Part shown: positions 61,364 to 64,000 of the stretch, piece after piece
Layout: each line of letters begins with the position of its first letter
Numbering within the stretch: position 1 is the stretch's first letter
Assembly: GCA_037444305.1 (NCBI GenBank)
Contig: JBBIMP010000011.1
Location: 1-64,000, forward strand
DNA length: 64,000 nucleotides
Reading direction: 5' to 3'
From: JBBIMP01 sp037444305
GTDB taxonomy: Bacteria > Acidobacteriota > UBA6911
Notes under the pieces: model-generated
The model's database searches: none
Told to the model about the DNA's origin: nothing
Seen by the model: only the letters and a program-made list of their open reading frames with translations
Made by a program: the position numbers and the translations under genes

Positions 61364-63535
61364 CTATTTCACAATCCTCGGGGTTATGAAAAACAGGACT
61401 TCCTGGGTTGTATTGTACACCGAGGAACGCTTGAACAGGTTGCCGACGATCGGGAGGGAGGCCAGGCCCGGAACCCGGTCTTCCTGGGACTGCTCGCTCT
61501 CGATCAGGATGCCGCCTATGACGGTGGTGCCGCCATCGGTCACCAGGACACGGGTGGCGGATTCACTCGTCCGAATCGAGGGGATGCCGTTGACCGACCT
61601 CGAGAAATCCGGCGTGTTGTTCTCCACCCTGAGGTCCAGGACTATGTTGCCTTCATAGGTGATCTGCGGAACCACACGCAGCGTCAGAGCGGCGTTCTGG
61701 AACTGGATGGTCACGGTGTTATTGGCGATGATCTGGACCGGAAACCTCAATCCCTGCGTGATCGTGGCCTCGCTGTTGTTCTGGGCCGTGACTTTGGGCT
61801 GGGAGATCAACTTGGCCAGGCCTTTGGATTCCCCTGCCGTGATGGCCGTATCGAGAAGGAAGGTGTCAAAAATGTTGCCGATGGAGAGCCCTACTCCGCC
61901 GAAGGCCTTTGAGGCCGGCAGGTTGACATTGAAATTTCCCCTGTCGTTCTCCGAGGTGCCGGTGCTGATGCTGGCCGATTCGGTGGAACTGCTTTCGGAG
62001 GCGCCGCGGCCCGTAAGGGGATTCCCCGTGGCATAGGTATTTTTCGGCGTGGCCGACGGCCGCGATCCGCCGATGGTGCCGAAGGTGTTAGGGCCGCCTA
62101 CGGTCACTCGATCCAGATTGCCCTGCACGAATCCGAACTGGATACCCAGGTCGCGTGCGAAATCGCGGGTGGCGGAAACGATCCGGGCCTCGATCTCGAC
62201 CTGGGGTTGGGGTATATCCAGAGTCTCCACCAGGGCGAGTATCTTGTCTACAGTCGCCGGAATGTCCGTTATGACGAGGGAGTTGGTGCGCTCATCCACC
62301 ACCAGGGTTCCCCGGACCGTCATCTGATCCTTCAGCGGGCTGATCACTTCCGCGGCTTTCGCGTAGTTGAGACGCTTGACGCGGGTGTCGACGTCGGCTG
62401 CCAGCAGATTGGCTTTCTTCAGATCTTCGCTCTGCTTGGCTTCCTTCTGAAGCGTGGCCTTTTGGGCGATCCGGATCAGGTTGCCCTCCACTTTTTTGTC
62501 GAGGCCATTGTTGGTCAGAGCTGCCTCAAATATCTGATCCCAGGGCACTTTTACTACCTTGATCGACAGGGTGCCCTTGATTTCCGGATCCATGACGATA
62601 TTTACGCCGCCCTCTTCCGCCATCAGGCGGAAGAAGTCCACCAGGGAAATGTTGACCAGGTCGAGCGTCAGCGGATGCCCGCCATACTGCGAACTCGCGG
62701 AGCCTTTCATGGCGATGAGCGAAGGGGAGGGGAGTTCGGCCGCTGCGGGCGGCAGCGACACTACCGGCGATCCAGGCCTCGGTGCGGGGGCGGATTTGAC
62801 CGGCGCCGCTTCCGCGGTTTTGGCGCCTTTGAGGGCGCTTTGCGGTATTTCCGCCGCCGACAGGTCGCTGATTACGGGCACCGTGGCCCTGGAGGGGATC
62901 TGAGCAGCTGCCGGGATTGTTCTGGGCGCCTGGCTTGGAGCACCGGCGGTGCTCAGGCTCCTGCTGCTCTCGGCCGGGTGGCTGGTGTGGCTGGAATTGA
63001 ACACCAGGCTGAACTTGTCCGTTCCATGGACAACCCTGTGCTCGCCATGTCCCGCTTCGAGATCTATGACCATCCGGGCAATCTTCGGTTCGGAGTTCTG
63101 AAACTGGCGGACACGCACCTGTTTGACCGCGGCATCCTCCACCGGAAGATTCAGCACCGGGATTCGGTTTTCCACGTTCAGAAAGTCGATCACCAGCCGG
63201 GGAGGATTCTCGAGCATGAATTCCTGGTGGGTTACCGGACCGCTTGTGGACACGGCGATGACGAGATTCCCGCCCTCCTTCGAGGTGGAGACGCCGCTGA
63301 TGTATGCGTGCGGGGCCTGCAGGGCCTTGCTCGACAGCGAATCGGCGTAGGGGAGCGCCGCCGGGCCTGGAAATTCCGAAGCAACGGCGGTTTTGCCGGG
63401 CAGTGTGGATCTCTGTGAGGGGATGTCCTGGGCGAAGCCGGACATGCCCAGAGAGGTCAGGAGCAGCAGGAGCGTCATCCCCGCCCTCGCCTGTGATTTC
63501 ACAAAGTCTCTGTTTTCAGCGAATCGCATTGTCAT
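61364..63535 (-). CDS. pilQ: Type IV pilus secretin PilQ
   Basis: This 723-residue outer-membrane secretin forms the pore for type IV pili. It has a signal peptide (cleavage near residue 35), an AMIN domain near residues 75-165, and a long serine/proline/alanine linker. Then come an STN/N0 part (LVNISLVDFFRLMAEEGGVNIV, in parts), secretin N domains and the C-terminal secretin with VPGLASLPIVGNLFKR, ending LFFITPRIVK. It lies 11 bases after pilP. Confidence 0.95.
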   Translation of the reverse strand: MTMRFAENRDFVKSQARAGMTLLLLLTSLGMSGFAQDIPSQRSTLPGKTAVASEFPGPAALPYADSLSSKALQAPHAYISGVSTSKEGGNLVIAVSTSGPVTHQEFMLENPPRLVIDFLNVENRIPVLNLPVEDAAVKQVRVRQFQNSEPKIARMVIDLEAGHGEHRVVHGTDKFSLVFNSSHTSHPAESSRSLSTAGAPSQAPRTIPAAAQIPSRATVPVISDLSAAEIPQSALKGAKTAEAAPVKSAPAPRPGSPVVSLPPAAAELPSPSLIAMKGSASSQYGGHPLTLDLVNISLVDFFRLMAEEGGVNIVMDPEIKGTLSIKVVKVPWDQIFEAALTNNGLDKKVEGNLIRIAQKATLQKEAKQSEDLKKANLLAADVDTRVKRLNYAKAAEVISPLKDQMTVRGTLVVDERTNSLVITDIPATVDKILALVETLDIPQPQVEIEARIVSATRDFARDLGIQFGFVQGNLDRVTVGGPNTFGTIGGSRPSATPKNTYATGNPLTGRGASESSSTESASISTGTSENDRGNFNVNLPASKAFGGVGLSIGNIFDTFLLDTAITAGESKGLAKLISQPKVTAQNNSEATITQGLRFPVQIIANNTVTIQFQNAALTLRVVPQITYEGNIVLDLRVENNTPDFSRSVNGIPSIRTSESATRVLVTDGGTTVIGGILIESEQSQEDRVPGLASLPIVGNLFKRSSVYNTTQEVLFFITPRIVK

Positions 63536-63546
63536 GGTTGCCAGTC

Positions 63547-64000
63547 CTATGGAGTTCTGAGGTGCTTGGTGACTTCCTGAGTCACGAGCTTCCCAGACTT
63601 GAGCTTTGTTTCCCTGGTCAGAACCGCGGAATCAACAGTTATGGATTTGAGGAATCCGTCGAACAGCCTGTCTCCCTCCCTCAGGAAATAGACCCGCTGA
63701 TCGGTGCCGCGGAATACGGCCGTCCGAGCCTGATCGCTCACGGATGTTCCGAGGAGGTTTACCTGGGCAATGTACATGCCCGCTATCCCGGGAGGGGCTG
63801 GTCCGCGCGGCGCTTCCGCGTTCAGGTCCTCCTCCCTGGACTTCAGGAGCAGCGGATTCAGGAATGGATCCCTCCGGTTCACGGGTTCATACCTGACTCC
63901 CTGGTACTGCGGCGGCTTGGGCGGTGACTGCGCGTCCCGAACGGAAGCTTCCACCTGCGGACCGCCCGTTTGTCCGATTGCCGCCTGGGCGGCAAGCAGA
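63547..64000 (-). CDS. pilP: Type IV pilus assembly protein PilP (partial, 5' end outside window)
   Basis: The minus-strand frame is open to the window edge, with hydrophobic residues LLAAQAAIG just inside, so the start is beyond 64000. The inside part has YEPVNRRDPFLNPLL near the front and a beta domain with YIAQVNLLGTSVS and REGDRLFDGFLKSI typical of PilP, an inner-membrane lipoprotein that binds the PilQ N0 domains. It ends 11 bases before pilQ. Confidence 0.85.
   Translation of the reverse strand, partial: LLAAQAAIGQTGGPQVEASVRDAQSPPKPPQYQGVRYEPVNRRDPFLNPLLLKSREEDLNAEAPRGPAPPGIAGMYIAQVNLLGTSVSDQARTAVFRGTDQRVYFLREGDRLFDGFLKSITVDSAVLTRETKLKSGKLVTQEVTKHLRTP

Overview
The window is about 64 kb of GC-rich DNA from a diderm (Gram-negative) bacterium. 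Outer-membrane genes support this: a TonB-dependent receptor, the PilQ secretin, a small beta-barrel protein and several lipoproteins. The gene content fits an Acidobacteriota-like lineage best. It includes a long tuf-S10-spc-alpha ribosomal run, an IHF-MerR-tRNA-surE block, a cluster of exported amidohydrolase-like proteins, a PEP/pyruvate-binding giant protein and accBC beside pilPQ. The phylum is an inference from gene content, not from a marker-gene tree.

Layout. (1) 1-15300: the 3' end of tuf, then a near-complete S10-spc-alpha superoperon from rpsJ to rplQ, including secY, adk, infA and rpoA. All genes are on the plus strand with small gaps or ATGA overlaps. map is absent from its usual place between adk and infA, and four ribosomal protein genes start with TTG. 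(2) 15340-25574: ribA, a convergent pair of exported proteins (thioredoxin-TPR lipoprotein and a GspG-like protein), recG, rsmD, a sigma factor, a hypothetical gene, coaD, an M23 peptidase, a small beta-barrel protein and der. (3) 25638-28994: an HU/IHF gene, a MerR-family gene, two proline tRNAs flanking surE, acylphosphatase, apt, a patch of gene debris (arsenite methyltransferase and short-chain dehydrogenase fragments) and tRNA-Arg. (4) 29405-40213: a receiver-domain protein, glgC, a TonB-dependent receptor, an exported HisC-like aminotransferase with an e(P4)-type phosphatase, and three consecutive amidohydrolase-like genes. (5) 40221-48187: a nested palindromic element, then minus-strand genes for a PEP/pyruvate-binding nucleotidyltransferase fusion, glutamate dehydrogenase, a NYN-LOTUS protein and a phosphodiester glycosidase. 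(6) 48317-58350: a TPR membrane protein, a yceD-rpmF-plsX-acpP-fabF operon behind a consensus promoter, etfBA, an internally deleted PgpH-type gene, ybeY, a CorC/HlyC-type CBS protein and ribD. (7) 58271-64000, minus strand: pilP (cut by the window edge), pilQ, a roadblock/LC7 gene, accB, accC and thiE.

How the genes work together. The first quarter builds the ribosome, the RNA polymerase alpha subunit and the Sec channel. The yceD-fabF and accBC genes cover steps from malonyl-CoA and acyl-phosphate supply to chain elongation. ribA and ribD cover the first riboflavin steps, but lie about 42 kb apart. The exported amidohydrolases, aminotransferase, phosphatase and TonB receptor suggest scavenging of organic nutrients.

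The most unusual items are the PgpH remnant whose two ends are joined in frame at 54846-55454, the nested inverted-repeat element at 40221-40509 whose right end supplies the last codons of the neighbouring gene, the amidohydrolase trio in which only the middle protein keeps the metal-binding HxH, and the PEP-binding protein fused to a nucleotidyltransferase. No CRISPR array, prophage or complete insertion sequence was seen.
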